64,000 bases of DNA from Linnemannia hyalina (taxonomy: Eukaryota; Mortierellomycota; Mortierellomycetes; Mortierellales; Mortierellaceae). Shown one piece after another: positions 33,301 to 44,306 of the stretch (the first letter of the stretch is position 1; the number at the start of each line of letters is the position of its first letter). The position numbers and the translations under genes are program-made. The notes below the pieces were generated by a model. That model was not told the DNA's origin, did not search any database, and was given only the letters and a program-made list of their open reading frames with translations. The stretch lies in NCBI GenBank assembly GCA_019671135.1, contig JAHRHY010000005.1, forward strand, positions 2,280,001-2,344,000, given 5' to 3'.

Positions 33301-34024
33301 GGTCAATGCGCGCTCTCCTAGTTTTTATCCACTTCCAATGGCAAATACTGCGATATAGGCAAAAATTCCGTCCCCCGCCCTCCTCCACGCCACCCCCCAC
33401 CCCCTCCTCTTTTCTTTTTTTCATTCGGGAGAAACAAAACAATAACACATCCGCTCCTTTCATGCAATAGGGGTACTTTCAGGGATGGAGGAAGGCAGAT
33501 GGGGTATTGCAATTGAAAGCTATAAAAACGACATCTCCTTCAATGCAACGGAATACAAAAGAAGAAAAGAAACATCTGTTCCTTTCTGGGGTACACTGTG
33601 GGCAAGTTTATGAAAGTATATTTCCCCTGACACACAGAGCCACACAACACAACACACACTGACTCCTTTTTGTTTTAAACCGTTACGAAAAGGGTCATAT
33701 TTTTGTACGTCCGCCCCTTGAGCAACAACGTTCGAGCCTCGCCCTTTTCTCATACCAAGTACAACACCGGATGATAGCAAGTGTGATTCACATCAAGGAG
33801 ATAGAGAGGGAAAAGAAAGACAGGAAATCAATAGCCTTCAATTGAGACATTGCCATCGTTGGTAGTTGATGTTTTTTAATGTCGTATGTATGTATGGTTA
33901 ACAAGTGGTATTATGGCCATCATTCTGACCGGAAGAGAGAGAAAAAAGAAGAAGAGGTAACAAGGATAGAGTAGGTAGAGGATGTGTGCTACCTTGCAGG
34001 AGCTAACGCACGATCATCCATGCT
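30334..34024. other. 3.7-kb gene-poor region
   Basis: Both strands carry only short or low-complexity ORFs. The longest (32465-33100 plus, 31987-32634 minus) overlap each other across GA/CT- and GT-rich microsatellite DNA (about 32090-32460) and lack domain-like content. The right end is probably 3' UTR of the gene ending at 34025. Long 5' UTRs, a non-coding RNA or small multi-exon genes cannot be excluded. Confidence 0.5.
32090..32460. repeat. GA/GT-rich low-complexity tract
   Basis: Repeated GTGAGAGTGAGT, GTGTGTAT and GGAAAGGA units run over about 370 bases, creating spurious His/Thr/Ser- or Arg/Glu-rich ORFs on the two strands. Confidence 0.8.
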
Positions 34025-35837
34025 TTAACCGCAGAAGACCTTGGCTTTGCCAACGACGACACCGTTGGTGTCAACAAAGCATGGCCAGACACAGACCTTG
34101 ACCTTGCCACCGTCCTTACTCTTGTGTGCTGGCACCATCCTTGTCGGATCAAACTCCGACTCGAGTGGCACCTGCTGTGCCACAATCTCTGCATTCTGAC
34201 TCCTCATCGTCAAACTCAAGTCAATTGCCTTTGTCACCAAATCCAGCACCTAATTAATTCAATTTTGTTGTTCATCGTAAGCAATTAGTGAGTAAATTTG
34301 GCGTATTCTTATAAATAATGCTCAACAAGAGCAAAAGAGAAACAGGAGACGTCCATGAAAAGAAGAAAAATGATATCCTCGAGGAAGAAAAAGAGGCGCC
34401 CATAAAATGAATGCAAAAAGGAAACGTTACCTTGGCTTGCCCGTTCCAGTTATTGTAGAGTTGCTCAAGGCGGACTTCAAAGCTCTTGGCAATGCGCGCT
34501 GCTTCCTGCGAAGCATAAGTCTGAGAGGCGGGTGCCTTGGCAGAGATAAAACAGAGTTGCTGTCGGAATCGGGTCGCCTGGTCCATAAAGTTGTTCTCGA
34601 CCATCCACTTGTGAATATCGTCAAACTCCTGGGCTGGCTGGAATCCGACATAAAATGGGCTGTAGAACACATCTTCCAGCAACGTGTCCATGATGTATTT
34701 TTCGAGGAACATGTTGAGGATATAGGGCTGGGTGTTGGCAAACTTGTACTTCTTCTTAACCAGCTGCAGAGCCTCCTCCTGGTTCAGGTTCATCGACCGG
34801 TCGCCTGCCGAGGATTTGGTCAATTGCAAAATGGTCGCCTGGAGTACGCGGACACGCTGCTCGATGGTCGAATGGTCGTCGTCGGTGGCGCGGATCTGTC
34901 GGACGTCGTTCAAGTACTTTGACCGCAGGTCCTCCATCTCCTTTTCGCGCTTGTGAATCAGTTCCTGGAGCACCTCTCGGTCGTGGTGAACCTGCTGCAG
35001 ACTGGCGTGTAAATCATGATTCTCCTGCGTCTTGAGCTTCAGGGTGTTGTCCAGCTGGTCGACCTTGGTCTGCGACGACTGTTGAGACTTTTTCCAGCTC
35101 AGAACCTCATCCTGAAGCTTGCGAACATCCGCTGGCAGAAGTTCTCCTGACCCACCACCGATGCTGCCACTGTTGGGGATATCACCGTTGGAACTGTTGT
35201 TGGGGCTGTTGCTCTGACCAGGGAGAATAATAGGGTTGCTCCTGAGAAGACCTCCTCCACCACCTCCATTGTTGCTATTGTCGTATCCAGCTCCAGGCTG
35301 TTGTCCATAGTATCCACCGTCGTCGCCGCCGTGTCCTTGCGAATGAGGCTGACCGTCTTGGTTGCTTCCTGCAGAATAGCCACCACGATCAAAGCTCGGA
35401 TCCTGTTGCTGTTGTTGATACTGCGAGTACTGAAGTGGCTGGGAGACTAACATCTCGCTGTTGTTGTTATTGTTATTGTTGGGGTTGAAGGGGGTAGTCT
35501 GCGGCTGTTGAGATTGCCCGCCGACCATCACGAAAGAGTTGATCGAGTTCGAGTCAGTGTCACGATTGCCACCGGGTTGCAGGGCGGGCTGCTGTTGGCT
35601 GTAGAACTGTTGGCTGCCACTGCCAGGATTAGGGCTAGGGGCGTTTGACTTTGTCCTAGGTGGGATGATGGGACCGCCGCTTCCGGGAGGGTGGTGGATG
35701 GACGAGACTCGTTGGACACCGCCGCCGCTGGTTCGTTGAGAGGGTGGGCCTGTGGATGAGGGCGAGGTTGGGGAATGGGGTTGAGGGGAGACGGGAGGGG
35801 CGTCTTCCTTGCTGTTCTTTTTCTTGAAGAAGTTCAT
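34025..35837 (-). CDS. Gln/Asn/Gly-rich protein with coiled coil and conserved C-terminal domain
   Basis: Two exons: 35837-34431 and 34249-34025, with an intron of 181 bases (donor GTAACG, acceptor TTAG). The join is in phase 0 and gives 543 residues. Residues 1-265 are disordered Pro/Ser/Gln/Asn/Gly. About 270-390 is a coiled coil (DVRKLQDEVLSWKKSQQSSQ, HDREVLQELIHKREKEMEDL). About 400-543 is a folded helical domain (EALQLVKKKYKFANTQPYIL, YIMDTLLEDVFYSPFYVGFQ) ending in KVKVCVWPCFVDTNGVVVGK. The coiled coil plus a C-terminal domain closing on a Cys-Val-x-Pro strand faintly resembles the C-terminal domain of mitochondria-eating proteins, but I cannot confirm this. The start fits MNFFKKKNSKED after a C/T-rich leader. 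Confidence 0.82.
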
Positions 35838-36872
35838 TTGCTTGTCTCTGTGTTTGTTTGAATGTGAGTGTAAAAAAGAAGAGCGGCGAAGGAGTGAGGG
35901 TCTGTAAGGAGGAAGCGACAGGAAGGGAGAGAGGATAGAAGAAAGAGACAAGAACGTCAAGGAAGTAAGGAAGGGGGAGAGAGGAAAGAGGGCGTTGATG
36001 GCAAAGAAAGAGGGGATGATGACAAGAAAGATGAAGGACCGTTGATGATGACGGCTATTCTTTCTCGCTGTTCGTTTTTTAGGAGGAAAAAAGTCACGGG
36101 GTTTGTCAATTAATCACGAAACTGCATATAAAGCACCTATTGAAGCCTCTCTCCAGCAAGGTTTACATGCTCATACAGTAATCAACTATCTTTTGACCCA
36201 TCCCCCCTCGCCACATCGCTCTCACAGTTCCGAGGAAATACTTAAGTATCACATTAAAATGAGGGGCCAGGTCTCATGGAGATCCTCAGAAAGGGATAGA
36301 AGGGAAGTATACCCTCGATAGCGTTCATGCAAAAAACAAAGAGGACACAGCCCAGGATTAAAAAAGAACAGTGAACACAAAGGGGGTCATAGCCCAGAGC
36401 AATTGGCGAAGAGTCGACTATGTAAATAATTCATGGATCAGGAAGAGGAAAGATTAATGCAAAGGGACTCCTAGGCAGTGCTTGGAGGCAGCCAGCCGAC
36501 GGAGAATCAAAAAGTGTTGCCAGAAAATCGACAGGAGGCATTGAAGGAAGGAAATTAAGGGCAAGGGAAAGAGAGAGGAATGAGCATCCATCACCATGAA
36601 AGAAAGAGCGACACCAAGGCAAGCCTAGACCGCTGATCAAAACAAAATTGGTGGCGCTCAAGAAAAGTGTGTATTCTCATCACTCTCGTAGCTGATAGCA
36701 ACGCTGTTTTTGAACATCAACTGATCATCGCCGAATCCATTTATTTGTCAAGACACTCGATCCTTTCGGTGCATGTTGGGGCAAAATTATCACCCTTGTT
36801 TATCCTTTTATTGGTCAGAGGGGGCAGTTGTGGTACAAACCCTCATTTGTCTAACCACTCGTTTTTGATGCT
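35838..36872. other. Spacer without recognised gene
   Basis: The left part is leader/promoter of the minus-strand gene starting at 35837. The rest has only short ORFs without domain character. It abuts the second exon of the minus-strand peptide gene. Confidence 0.5.
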
Positions 36873-37202
36873 TCACTTGGATGCCTCAGAATCGGTAGGC
36901 GAAACACTGTAGATCAAACATAAAAAGCGAGCGGTAAGAACTCTTCTTGTTAGATTGACATACACACACACACACAGTCGACATTCGCAGATATCCACAC
37001 CAAATAAAGCGAAGTGAGAAAGAAGCGAGACAACATACTAATTTTCAGAGAGCCAGCGCATCTGCTTAAGCATCTTGACGATGTGAGAAGGTGCTGGCTG
37101 GTTGGCGCTGGGGGTTGTTGTGCTAGGATCAGGAGCAGCGGATGTGACCAAGGTCGCGATACTTAATGCAATAAGAGCGGTGAGGTACGAGGTGATCTTC
37201 AT
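36873..37202 (-). CDS. Small secreted peptide precursor, WLxxNYxSP family, two exons
   Basis: Exon 1 is 37202-37039 and exon 2 is 36906-36873, giving 65 residues. The signal peptide MKITSYLTALIALSIATLVT ends in SAAP. A Pro/Thr/Ser-rich spacer follows, then SHIVKMLKQMRWLSEN. Unspliced, the frame stops at a TAG whose G is the first base of the donor GTATGT. Removing the intron (36907-37038, acceptor CTACAG) joins TA to T, making Tyr, and continues YVSPTDSEASK before TGA. The paralogue at 39251-39676 is organised identically, and its exon 2 also begins with Y-x-S-P, which strongly supports the splice. A TATA-like GATAAAAAG lies near 37395-37402. There are no Cys residues. An extracellular signal, effector or antimicrobial role is possible; none is shown. 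Confidence 0.75.
36961..36976. repeat. CA dinucleotide run inside the peptide-gene intron
   Basis: Seven consecutive CA units lie within the intron 36907-37038. Confidence 0.9.
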
Positions 37203-37393
37203 TATTTTTCCTTTTTGTGAGGGGTGATTGAAATGGAGCACTGGCAAAAGTGAGAGTGGGCGAGGGAGAAGGAAGGAGGAGGAGGAGAAAGAAGGAGGAG
37301 CGGGAGGAGAAGCAAAGGTGGAGAGGGAGGGGAGTGTCTGCAGAAGGAGCGAAAGAAGGGAAGAAGAAAGGAAAGTGGGGCATCCCCGGGTTT

Positions 37394-37402
37394 CTTTTTA
37401 TC
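37394..37402 (-). promoter_or_regulatory. TATA-like element of the first peptide gene
   Basis: The minus strand reads GATAAAAAGAAACCC, about 190 bases before the ATG at 37202. The second peptide gene has a similar ATATAAAAAGAGGAACCC, so the two promoters share TATA plus the following GAAACCC/GGAACCC box. Confidence 0.5.
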
Positions 37403-38719
37403 GATCTGACTCGCTTCTTGGGTTGGTTTTCAAGGGTTGTACATAATGCTTTGGATATGATAATCAAACATCTGTGCTTTACCCTTTTTTGCCGTCTTTT
37501 TGTGGTGAATCGACGACGTACCCTTGCAAACATTCACACTACATGCAAACACTTCACAGACTACACATGAAGGCAAACATAGCACAGTTTCTCAGTTCTT
37601 TCATCCTTTTCACCTCTTTCCTTTCCTCTTATCCCTTCCTTCTCTGTCCTGTCATCCGCCTTTGAGGCAATCAGAAACAAAGGTGTGATGGGAAGTAGTG
37701 GCGTCCAGGTACGGATATTCATTTTTTAAGCCTTGTTGCGCAAAACGGCTAATTGTTCGCACATCTCGTTGATGGGTATCTTTCAAGGAACTTTTCTCTA
37801 TCCTGTCCCGCTCCACATCTCTAGTCCTCATTTACATAATCATACGACACTTTTTTATTTTCTTGCAAGCCAAACAAGAAATTGAACTTGAGGAAAAAAA
37901 GTAGAACGGAAGGTATATTGTGGATACACAGGCTGCTGAAGTGCATGGTGCAGGAAAGGGAGAGAAAAGAGCGAGTGAAGGCTCTCATTTTTAGTGCGGA
38001 ATTTACGTACTCCTCCAATCCAGATAAACATTGGTGGGAATGCGAGTGGAGGAAAGAAGAAGCGAAGAAGACGACGAGATGGGATTCTTCTTTGTTTGCT
38101 CTCTTACCTCTCTTCGACATTCCGTTTCACTTTTTGAATGCGCGTGTTTGTTGGCCATAGCAAGTTGAATAGGAGTGAGAGGTTATTCAAGGGGAAAAAA
38201 AGGTTGATTTATGGATAACGAGCGGGTAGAAAGGGGAGAGGGGAAAAAAAAGGTTGGACCTACCTTGTTGTTGATGCTACTGTTGAGCTGCTGTTTTGTG
38301 TACTTGTCAGATGTTCTGTGGAGAAATGACAAAGGAGAGTAGTGGTAACGAGAGAGTAAAACGAACGTGCAAAGTGACACACGTACTAGCTTCGTGCCCC
38401 TGCGACGAAAGAATGAAACTAAAAATAATTGGTGGCGTTCAGAAACAGGACTTTCTTTTTTTCCCTTCGCTCTGTTACATGGGCTGGCTGTGCGCTGCTC
38501 TTGTAGAGAGCTTATTTTCCTTTGAACAATGGACAGAACAAAAAATCGTCCTCAAATACGACAATAATGGAAAGGATTCACAGGGTGTATGTATATTGTG
38601 AAGGGACACGAAAAAAAAACTAGGAATATGTAAAAGAAAAGAGGAAAGTATGCTGAGAAAGCGAAGAAAAACGGCTGACTGACTGACCGATCAAAGGAGG
38701 AGGAGGAAGGGAGAGGCGA
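37403..38719. other. Spacer without recognised gene
   Basis: AT-rich DNA with short ORFs on both strands (for example 37821-38120 minus) that lack domain features. Small spliced genes like the neighbouring peptide genes could be hidden here, but I found no convincing signal peptide. Confidence 0.45.
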
Positions 38720-39034
38720 CTAGTACCACATCATGCAATCCCAGACATAATTGGTAATAATAATATGCCCATCATCCTCTACGTCTACATAACGTTTAAA
38801 ATTCGGCAAATAGTACACCCTGTCCTGTGAATTCGCCGTCATAATGACAGTGCCAGTTCTGTCATTCTTGTCAAAGGAGACCCTCCACTTTCGGTCCTTT
38901 GAGACCCTGATCTCCCGGTAACTAGGGGGCACACCTTCGGTGTTCTTGGGGGATATTTCGTCGTCGTATTTGTTTGGGCTCACTTTGAGGATGAAGGCGG
39001 TTTGGGCGTACCGGTCTTGTTGATCTGGGGCCAT
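38720..39034 (-). CDS. Orphan 104-residue protein between the two peptide genes
   Basis: Starts MAPDQQDRYAQTAFILKVSP at 39034; the frame is open upstream, but this ATG begins the compositionally protein-like part. It has no signal peptide or membrane segment. Alternating charged/hydrophobic strands (REIRVSKDRKWRVSFDKNDR, GTVIMTANSQDRVYYLPNFK, RYVDVEDDGHIIITNYVWDC) suggest a small beta-rich fold. It is rich in Tyr and Asp. I do not recognise the family. It is on the same strand as both peptide genes, with its stop 1.5 kb from one and its start 217 bases from the other's 3' end. Confidence 0.6.
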   Translation of the reverse strand: MAPDQQDRYAQTAFILKVSPNKYDDEISPKNTEGVPPSYREIRVSKDRKWRVSFDKNDRTGTVIMTANSQDRVYYLPNFKRYVDVEDDGHIIITNYVWDCMMWY

Positions 39035-39250
39035 ATTCGCTGGGTACCTTCTGAACCAGATGAAGTCGAGGCTATTGCACTCCGCACGCTTGTGGCTATG
39101 ATTTTTTAAAAGGGATATTTTTGGGGGCGCGGGGAATAAGTTTAATGACTTGTGACCGAGAGACAAAAGAACCGTGCCGCCTGCTTTTGGTCCGAGAGCA
39201 ATAGAAGGAGAACCAGTATAACCTAGTCAAAACAAGAGGACATATCTCGC

Positions 39251-39676
39251 TTACAGAGTATGGGTGCTGTTCATTGCAGCACCGCCATTACGGGAAGATC
39301 CTGACTCGGGAGATTTGCTATGAAAATCAAGTACGAGAATTGACAGAAAAAAAGTAAATTTTGATTAGAACCGCCCGCAGACTCCCATGTGAACAATCTC
39401 TTTGCATGCTCCGATATAGAGCAGAGAGGATAGAGAGAAAAGAGGGGATGGAGAGAAAAAGAGGGGATGGAGGAAAGAGAGAGGGACTTACTAGTTGGAA
39501 GGGAGCCAGCCGATCCGCTTCAGAATCTTGACGACCTCTGGAGGTGCACCTTCCTCACCCTCGACGGAAGCTGTAGAATTAGAGGAAGGAGCACGGCCAG
39601 GGACGGTGGCAGGAGCTGCAGTTACCACCGAGGCGACAGCCAGAACAAGAGCTGCGATGGATAATGAAATCTTCAT
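39251..39676 (-). CDS. Small secreted peptide precursor, WLxxNYxSP family, two exons
   Basis: Exon 1 is 39676-39492 and exon 2 is 39317-39251, giving 83 residues. The signal peptide MKISLSIAALVLAVASVVTA is followed by APATVPGRAPSS, a Ser/Glu spacer and PEVVKILKRIGWLPSN. The in-frame TAG at 39493-39491 overlaps the donor GTAAGT. Splicing (intron 39318-39491, acceptor TTCATAG) converts TA plus C to Tyr and adds YKSPESGSSRNGGAAMNSTH, then TL and TAA. Shared with the gene at 36873: signal peptide, spacer, VVK/IVK-LK-WL core, intron position and phase, and Y-x-S-P. The tail is longer here and contains NST, a possible N-glycosylation site. It has no Cys. A TATA-like ATATAAAAAG lies at about 39821-39830. 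Confidence 0.78.
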
Positions 39677-39819
39677 TCTTGCTGGACGGTTGACTGGGTG
39701 ATGTAGTGGACGGATAAGGTGGTTTAATAAATCCTAGCGGTGCAGTAGAGCGAGTGAAGTCGTGAAGGGGTGGGTGTGGTGAAAAGAAAAAGACAAAAAA
39801 GAGTGGACGCTGGGTTCCT

Positions 39820-39830
39820 CTTTTTATATG
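39820..39830 (-). promoter_or_regulatory. TATA-like element of the second peptide gene
   Basis: The minus strand reads CATATAAAAAGAGGAACCC, about 150 bases before the ATG at 39676. It resembles the element in front of the paralogue at 37202. Confidence 0.55.
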
Positions 39831-42800
39831 TCCACACGCCGAAGACAAAAGAGATGCAGAACAAACAGCTCATAGCCTCAGATGTCTCCTCCTATCGGTC
39901 ATCCCCGTCGCTTGCGTTACTTCTCGTCTCTGTGAGCGTAAAACAATACCTTCAATCGGCAGCGTAATGCGAGAAGAAGAGAAAGAAAAAAAGTACAGGC
40001 AATGAACGGGAAAACGAGAGCATACCATGGATGCTCTCCCATCCATATTTCTTGTGTATTTTCTTTCGTGACATGAAAATAACGGTAATGGCAGTTGCAC
40101 CACCATGTACATCGGGCAAGTAATTCTCTGGTCCAATGAGAGATGCAATCCTTTGTGCGATAGCTGTAAAGCTGTTGTTTTTTTCTTTAGCATGGGTGTA
40201 CAAGAACTTGTTGTATTTTCAATACCAGGAATTGTTTTTGTTTTGCCGATCCGATGACATTAGACGGTAGGCGGTACACTCTACTCGTTCACTCAGGGCC
40301 ATGCCATAAAAAAATGAACAGTTGAGGTCCCTCTTTGCTCGTTCGCTTACTTCGTTCTCTCTATTTCTCTTTTCTAACGAATTCTCCCATGAAAAGAAGC
40401 TGAGATAGCATACATCGGATGTTTCGAGATATACATCCCTTCTGTGAGCATATGTTGACTAGCGTCAACCAATACAAAAATCGAGCAAATAAGAAAAAGC
40501 CAAAAAACGAGCGAGTTAAGGATAGGGAAAGAGGGAAGGTACACTTCTTTGGTATAGTTGGTTGCTGCACATGGCTTGAGCAAAGAAAAAGTGGGGCCAA
40601 AGCATTGCACTTGGCACTGTTTTATGTTCTTCGAGACAGGGTCCTCATGAGAGACTGGAACATATTCTTCGACCCATCAGTGATCATGAATGGTCGAAAG
40701 GTAGATACGTAGGACCTGTGAAAAAAAGGTTGGTGGCTTTTATGTGCCGGCTGGGTTGATGGTCTCATATGGCCCCACTTTTCGGTCAATTAATCGCACC
40801 GAGAAAAGGATGTTGTATTCTCTTCCAAGTCCCCAGCTTGTCAAAAAGGAAGAGAAAGAGGTGGGCGTCCTGAATCGAATCTCAAGTCATCCCGCCCCTT
40901 CCCATCCCATCGCACGCCATCCCCCTTCTTCCTCTGTATCCCACAAACAGTCATACGATAGACAAGTACCCAAGTTGTGGTGCATGTGTCTTTCGGTTAT
41001 TCCGCAATGGGTGGCAACGGATGGCGGGGTATCTCAGACAAACGATAAACGCATGGACATGCATGCTGCATGAAGGGCGGAGGGAATGTGAGAGCGAGTT
41101 TTTTGAGAGCATCAAGAAAATGAATGTTATGAGAATAACATTTGGGACATGGGGAAAGGACACCACTGGAAAAGGGGTCGGCGTCAAAAGAAACAATGGC
41201 AAGAAAACAAGAGGAGAGGAGAGGCACACATTGGTGATGATTGCGAAAGGGTGGAGCAATTGATGAAGTTGATGCATCGATTGCAGAAGGGCAAAAAAAG
41301 GCAGGCAATAGGTAACAATAAGAAAATGGGTCCAGCACCTCCTTCTGCAGAACAGGACACTTGAGCACCCCTCACCTCGTATAACGGTAAAATGGAGTGA
41401 AAGAGAAAGAAACAATGTGTGCATCGGTCCGTTGATACCCACCCATCTTGTTTTCTAGTGGTACTTACTGGCCTTGTTCTGGGAATGAAGATGACAATGC
41501 GAAAAGAGAAACGAACGCCGTTGATGAGAGAAAAATTGGATGGCATCATAAAACAAAAATGTTCTCCCATTCTTTGATTGAGCAGTCTTGGTTCTCCATT
41601 CCATACCCTTTGATGTATACCAGGTAAATGGACAAAAATATTACTCGCAACAGGCGCAAACTGACGATATTCAGGCGTTATGGTGTTGCTTGCGCACATT
41701 TCATCCAGACCCAAGTTCGAAGAATCCTTCCTTCCTTTCCTGCCAAAGTAGCACGATAGAGTCACCAACGACTGGGGCGCATTATATTTTTTTTGCTTGG
41801 TCTTCTGTGGAGAGAGTTCTCATGAAATGAGGAACCCTAGTGACACGCACCTTGCATGGTGGGCATCGTAAAAGCCGCTCAGAGAGCAGAATAAAAAATA
41901 AAGGTGAAGAATAACCAGAGTGAGAAGAGTAGGATGGAAAATAAAGCATGCTGGCTGACATTTCAGTCTTACTGCTTTGTTTACGCATGCGCGGTTTGAT
42001 GGAGCGCCATGTTTGCTTTTTAAACCCTCGTTGTTGAGGGAATATTTTTCCGATCCATTCACAAACAGACAGGGTCATGCGCACTGTGCAGCCGACAGAT
42101 TGCATATCTTTGTATCTCCTTTCTATCAGCCTTCTTTGATGTCTTGTCTGCTGTTAGTCTGCCATCCTCCCTCGGCGTGCATCATGAATGGATGCTTGTG
42201 ATTGAGAGCTAAGGAACAACAATAATGAGAGCATAGAAAATTCACTCTTTCTTGTTGTGATTTGATTTTGATGTGCAAGGTGACGATGAGGCGCTGACAG
42301 AAGGAAAAGATGATAGCGCGATGAAGGGTGTGAGTGGACATCGAAAGGTGGAGGAGCAAACAACCGGATCTGTAACCTAGGAAGGGGCAGGATGCGCCTT
42401 TTTTTTCCGACGAAGTAAACATAAAACAGCGTTGTTTTTTGGAGCATGAGTTCTTGTCATGGCGTACGCGTATGCAGCGAGTGGAAACAAAGAAGATAGC
42501 GTTTAAGGATATTAGTGATGGCAGTGAAGACAAAACCGTTAGAGTTATTTCGAAACCAATCAGAGCAATCGATCAATGCTCGGGAAGCAGAAAAAACTAA
42601 GAAAATGGGCGTCGGTATGGGAAAGCTCTTTTTTCAGTTTCGCGCTTGCTTTTACACTCCGGCTGTAGTCCATCCTGGTACTCCTAGCAAGGTAAATGAA
42701 GACACACCGAGGGAATACTTTTAACTCTTTCTCCTAGACTGACAACTCTTTTCTTTCATTCACTCCAGAACTGCGACTTGTGTCTCCAACTCTCACATCT

Positions 42801-43716
42801 CTGATTCTTTTCTCTCTTTCTACCTCATTTTTATCTCAAGATGAACTTGGTGATGAATGATCATCAAAGATCAATCGTGATAGTATCCGAATTCTAGGCT
42901 CACCTTCGTTCTCCTCAAGAACTCTTATCCCTTTTCTCTACATAATTGCCTGATCCCCTACATTCTACAAGATCCTCGCACCGACGAAACGCTATGACTA
43001 TTATCGATCTTGCTCCCCTCTTGCCTTTGTGCGTAAAAGTATCATGATCATTAAGGTTTATGCTAATTTGCAATGACATGAACCCAATCCACCTTGTCAC
43101 TTTCCCGTATTTCAAGTTTTTTTTTCAATACATCCCAGTTACCGTTTACATGAGCCTGAGCAAGAGATGACGGAGCCTTTTGAAAGAAGAACCTAAAAAA
43201 AATTATTTGTGTAATCACCATAGGACTGGTGGCCCCATACTATCAAGGAGACATACAAGTGTCCAGAGATCAAAATATTCAGACGCCTCCAGACACAGCA
43301 CTTGGACGCTCTTTTTTTTTTTTTCTTGTTGGTTGTAGGGTATGTGCTCTTGATTTTTTTTTTTTTTGATTCGCGCGCAAAGAACAAGAAAAATGGGATG
43401 CACTCCCTGGAAGCAAGGCTCATCCAACATCATTGCAAAACACACAAACCATTCGCTCCTTTGCTCACTTTTCATTGCACACACGGTTGTTTCTTGAGGT
43501 TCTCAAGGCTGTATCATCCAGTCGGGAGACCATGTGGGCTCCTTGACCGGCCGGTGAAGCAAAGCGTTGTCTCGAGTCGATGACAATCAGTCATTTGCTA
43601 TCAATACCCAGGGCTCTGAGATCGCTGACGACAATGCCGTTGCTTCTGCAGGCATGGCGTACCTAGAAGGGACGGATCTGAGTAGGGTGGAATAGGTGGA
43701 TATTTAGGGTTTGAAG
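39831..43716. other. 3.9-kb gene-poor region
   Basis: Only overlapping low-information ORFs occur (the longest is 41184-41768 minus, 194 codons, not protein-like). Poly-T runs lie near 43311-43324 and 43357-43369. No conserved domain, signal peptide with context or RNA gene was seen. Confidence 0.45.
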
Positions 43717-44187
43717 TCACAGAGGGAAGGTCGCGTTTGCTAAGCACCGACATATCCTGCAGAGGTGCATGTTACTTCGAAAGTAGAAGGAGTAGAAGGC
43801 TATGTCGTTGGGTGCAGGGGTTTCAAGTGGACAGTGGATGAAAGGAGACTTGCAGAGCAGCAACTGGGGCAGGACATGCTCTCGGTAGCCGCTTGATCGC
43901 CTGCCACAGCGTCTTGCGAAGCTTGCTGGTTCTTGGCATCCTCCATACGGTCTCGGGAGGTGGCTGTTTTCCTGGCTTGAGCTGCTTCTGTCGCTGTTTG
44001 TTGAACAGCCGTGTTGCGATCTCCCCCATCCATCGACTCGGTCGAGGGCATCCTCCCACAGCTCCTCCTGCGTCTCCCTGCTCTTGGAACACGTCCATAT
44101 GTGCTCTTTATCCTCCGTCTCTAGACCACACACTCGGCATAGGTCGTCCTTGTACAGATCTGGACGCCTGACGCGTAAGATGTCCAT
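43717..44187 (-). pseudogene. Degenerate LINE-type reverse transcriptase C terminus
   Basis: The minus strand encodes LRVRRPDLYKDDLCRVCGLE, then TEDKEHIWTCSKSRETQEEL, a CxxC...HxxxC pattern like the zinc-binding tail of non-LTR retrotransposon ORF2 proteins. After about 44040 the protein-like reading moves to another frame (EIATRLFNKQRQKQLKPGKQ, ETVWRMPRTSKLRKTLW), so a frameshift is likely. It has no start and no RT core. This is a 3' fragment of an older element, lying just left of the dated insertion at 44321. Confidence 0.5.
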
Positions 44188-44306
44188 AGTGGCAACACTC
44201 CGTGGACCTTCTTTATCCTATGGATGCGTAGGCGTGTATTCTGCTGTGAACTGAAAAAGGTGTATGGTTGAAATGGTGCCAAGCCAGTCTGAAACCGAGC
44301 CGCGTC

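Noticed and set aside
41184..41768. 194-codon minus-strand ORF
   Set aside because: No secondary-structure pattern, motif or start context that looks protein-like.
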